Positions 12,486 to 14,310 of a stretch of 14,310 bases of DNA are shown here, in pieces. The notes beneath the pieces were generated by a model. That model was not told where the DNA came from, ran no database searches, and was given only the letters and a program-made list of their open reading frames with translations. This DNA is from CAYGYG01 sp964354155 (lineage in GTDB: Bacteria > Hydrothermota > Tepidihabitantia > SM23-42 > CAYGYG01), in the NCBI GenBank assembly GCA_964354155.1, contig CAYGYG010000046.1:1-14310 (forward strand), read 5' to 3'. How positions within the stretch are numbered: position 1 is the first letter of the stretch; each line of letters starts with the position of its first letter. Made by a program: the position numbers and the translations under genes.

Positions 12486-13715
12486 ATGAAGAAGAGAATC
12501 GGCGGACTGATCTTCATATTTATCTGCACCAGCATCGCCTGGATGATTTTGGGCGGCGCGACCACAGCCCGGACCCATTCCCAGGACACCAAGCTCCGCG
12601 GCGCGGTCGGCCAGCTCTGGGGCACTTCTCAATACCAGAATGCACCGTACGTCTACTACCTGACCAAAGAGGAAAGGAAGTACAGCACGATTCGCGGCGC
12701 GGAAACGGTGATCGAGACGAGAATCGACACGGTCTACCACGCCATCAATCTTGACGCCAGCAACGTCAGGGCGGATTTCAACCTGGCCCACCGCAAGAAA
12801 GGGCTTCTCTGGTACTCAACTTACCGCGTCAAGTTCCGGGGCAAGTACATCGTCAGCAACACCATCGGCACGAGCCAGAATTTCTATTTTCAGTACACCT
12901 TCCCCACGAGCGAAGGCATCTACGATGACTTCTCGCTCATGATCGACGGCGAGAAGATGCGCGACGTCAAACCGGAAGCGGGCCAGATCACCAAAGCCAT
13001 GACCCTGGATCCCGGCGCCATCCGTGAGATCGAAATCACGTACGCGTCCCAGGGCATGGATCAGTGGTGGTACATGTTCGGCACCGGTGTTTCCCACATC
13101 CAAAATTTCCAGCTGACGATGACGACCGATTTCGACGATGTCGATTTCCCCGAGAACAGCATCTCGCCGACCAGCAAGGAAAGGACCGATTCCGGCTGGA
13201 TCATGACCTGGCAGTACGGCGATTTGATTTCCGGAATTCAGGTCGGGCTCACGATGCCGCAGAAGGTGAACCCCGGGCCTTTTGTCAGCCGGGTCACCTT
13301 CTTCGCGCCGGTTTCGCTCTTCCTCTTCCTGTTCCTGAGCTTCATCATCACGACCCTCCAGGAGAGAAAAATCCACCCGATGAACTACTTCTTCATCTGC
13401 GGCGCCTTCTTCAGCTTTCACCTCCTGCTTGCCTACCTGGCCGACCATGTCGACATCCATCTCGCGCTGGTCATCGCCTCGGCCGTGGCCATCTTCCTGG
13501 TCATATCCTACATGAGGCTGGTCGCGGGTACGAAGTTCGCCCTGCTTGAGATCGGCATATCCCAGTTTGTCTACCTGGTGCTCTTCTCGTACACTTTTTT
13601 CCTGAAAGGCTATACCGGACTTGCGATAACCATCCTCTGCATCTTGACCTTGTTCATCGTGATGCAGTTGACCGGCCGGGTCGACTGGCACAAGCAGTTC
13701 GCCAAAGATAAGTAA
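12486..13715 (+). CDS. creD: CreD-family inner membrane protein
   Basis: A 409-residue membrane protein resembling CreD, whose E. coli member is a CreBC-regulon envelope protein of unclear biochemical role. There is one N-terminal membrane segment (about 5-25), a large periplasmic domain (about 26-268), then five hydrophobic segments (about 270-290, 300-319, 324-344, 350-373 and 376-395). The C-terminal membrane part follows the CreD pattern, with IHPMNYFF (296-303), LLAYLADHVDIHLA (314-327) and a final MQLTGRVDW (393-401). The periplasmic half is more divergent than the membrane half. It has a strong Shine-Dalgarno (GGAGG at 12474-12478). No CreB/CreC-like two-component pair is adjacent. The next gene begins 1 base after its stop, suggesting cotranscription with an iron-sulfur protein, which is an unexpected partner. 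Confidence 0.75.
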   Translation: MKKRIGGLIFIFICTSIAWMILGGATTARTHSQDTKLRGAVGQLWGTSQYQNAPYVYYLTKEERKYSTIRGAETVIETRIDTVYHAINLDASNVRADFNLAHRKKGLLWYSTYRVKFRGKYIVSNTIGTSQNFYFQYTFPTSEGIYDDFSLMIDGEKMRDVKPEAGQITKAMTLDPGAIREIEITYASQGMDQWWYMFGTGVSHIQNFQLTMTTDFDDVDFPENSISPTSKERTDSGWIMTWQYGDLISGIQVGLTMPQKVNPGPFVSRVTFFAPVSLFLFLFLSFIITTLQERKIHPMNYFFICGAFFSFHLLLAYLADHVDIHLALVIASAVAIFLVISYMRLVAGTKFALLEIGISQFVYLVLFSYTFFLKGYTGLAITILCILTLFIVMQLTGRVDWHKQFAKDK

Positions 13716-13716
13716 G

Positions 13717-14310
13717 ATGGCCGGCTGGACCCGGGAACAGGTCAAGCAGATGCTGGGTTCGAGCAACGCCAGCATCGTCATCCCGGTCAACCAGGAAATC
13801 CGCTTCGAGCAGAGGATCCTCAATTTCGCCGCGGTCGAACAGCTGCTCAAGAAGTCCAAGACAATCGCGTCGGGCGAGTGCGGCTGCCGGAAGAAGTTCA
13901 AGAACTGCGATCATACGCTGGAAGGATGCCTGTTTTTGAGCGACTGGGGCGAACGCGCCATTGAGGAGGGCTACGCCCAGCCGGTGTCGTTGGACCAGGC
14001 GCTGGAAATTCTCAAACGAACCTTTGACGAGGGTTTGGTGCTCATTGCCGGCACCGAGGACCCGCCGGTAAAAATCTGCAGCTGCTGCACTTGCTGCTGT
14101 TTTGTCATGGCCGGCTTGCACCAGTACCGCATGGAGAATTCCCTGGTCGGTTCCGGATTTGCCGTCCGCCTCGATGATCAGCTTTGTGACGGCTGTCTTG
14201 AGTGCGTCCCGCGCTGCCATTTCCAGGCCCTGATCGCGGAAAACGGGGCGGTTAAGCTGGATTCAAACCGGTGTTTCGGCTGCGGGCTTTGTGTCGGGAA
14301 GTGTCCGGGC
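13717..14310 (+). CDS. Cysteine-rich 4Fe-4S ferredoxin-type protein (3' end beyond window)
   Basis: The frame is open from an ATG directly after the creD stop to the window edge, 198 codons so far. Three cysteine regions are visible. The first is C55, C57, C64 and C71. The second is a dense run, C121, C123, C124, C126, C127 and C128 (CSCCTCCC). The third is a double ferredoxin domain with ligands C157, C160, C163 and C167 and then C186, C189, C192 and C196, each in the CX2CX2CX3C spacing for a [4Fe-4S] cluster. It is a soluble redox protein; similar layouts occur in ferredoxin-like electron carriers of anaerobes. There is no Shine-Dalgarno, so it probably depends on translational coupling with creD. 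The partner enzyme and full length are unknown. Confidence 0.82.
   Translation, partial: MAGWTREQVKQMLGSSNASIVIPVNQEIRFEQRILNFAAVEQLLKKSKTIASGECGCRKKFKNCDHTLEGCLFLSDWGERAIEEGYAQPVSLDQALEILKRTFDEGLVLIAGTEDPPVKICSCCTCCCFVMAGLHQYRMENSLVGSGFAVRLDDQLCDGCLECVPRCHFQALIAENGAVKLDSNRCFGCGLCVGKCPG

Noticed and set aside
13654..14220. Minus-strand frame of 188 codons opposite the iron-sulfur protein
   Set aside because: The plus strand encodes two precise CX2CX2CX3C ferredoxin motifs, so the minus frame is a shadow.

Overview
The window looks like a chromosome segment of an uncultivated, probably anaerobic, Gram-negative-type bacterium with moderately high GC. It has type IV pilus motor ATPases, a Sec/Lsp lipoprotein, the oxygen-sensitive two-subunit class I fumarate hydratase, a CreD membrane protein and a cysteine-rich ferredoxin. 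The Bacteroidota-style GlmU-like enzyme points towards the FCB assemblage, but the promoters are sigma70-like (TTGACA/TATAAT) rather than the Bacteroidota type. Together with the many short non-coding dispersed repeats this suggests a candidate phylum of the WOR-3/Zixibacteria kind. That placement is an inference and is weak.

Layout. 1-403 has no gene I can support. 404-865 (+) is a NUDIX hydrolase. 866-1477 is a non-coding repeat field, followed by tRNA-Leu(CAA) at 1478-1563. On the minus strand a GlmU-like nucleotidyltransferase/acyltransferase (3667-2507) overlaps a ROK sugar kinase (2529-1606). A second repeat field at 3668-4165 carries inverted, block-shuffled copies of the first. A lipoprotein (5102-4212, minus) with a strong terminator is divergent from the pilB-pilB-pilT cluster (5263-9814, plus). 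After a gap with two stem-loops come the fumarate hydratase alpha and beta genes (9986-11393, plus). These converge on an HD-GYP phosphodiesterase (12091-11420, minus). A repeat-bearing gap leads to creD and an edge-truncated iron-sulfur protein (12486-14310, plus).

How the genes fit together. The two PilB-type ATPases and PilT would power pilus extension and retraction. The first PilB carries a textbook pair of MshEN c-di-GMP-binding motifs, while in its tandem paralog the key residues of both motifs are lost. An HD-GYP protein, a family that degrades c-di-GMP, is encoded 1.6 kb downstream of pilT. The ROK kinase and GlmU-like enzyme form a two-gene unit for making an activated (amino)sugar.

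Most notable observations. (1) A modular repeat built on a 12-base GATTACRGYGAT-like core flanks the tRNA-Leu/ROK/GlmU segment as inverted arms, with blocks in the order A-B-C on one side and A-C-B on the other; block B is 53/54 identical. (2) Near-consensus promoters are placed so that the start codon lies at or within a few bases of the predicted transcript start, with no Shine-Dalgarno sequence, for at least three genes, which suggests leaderless mRNAs. (3) The two PilB paralogs differ in their c-di-GMP motifs. (4) A long stem-loop lies between pilT and the fumarate hydratase genes.
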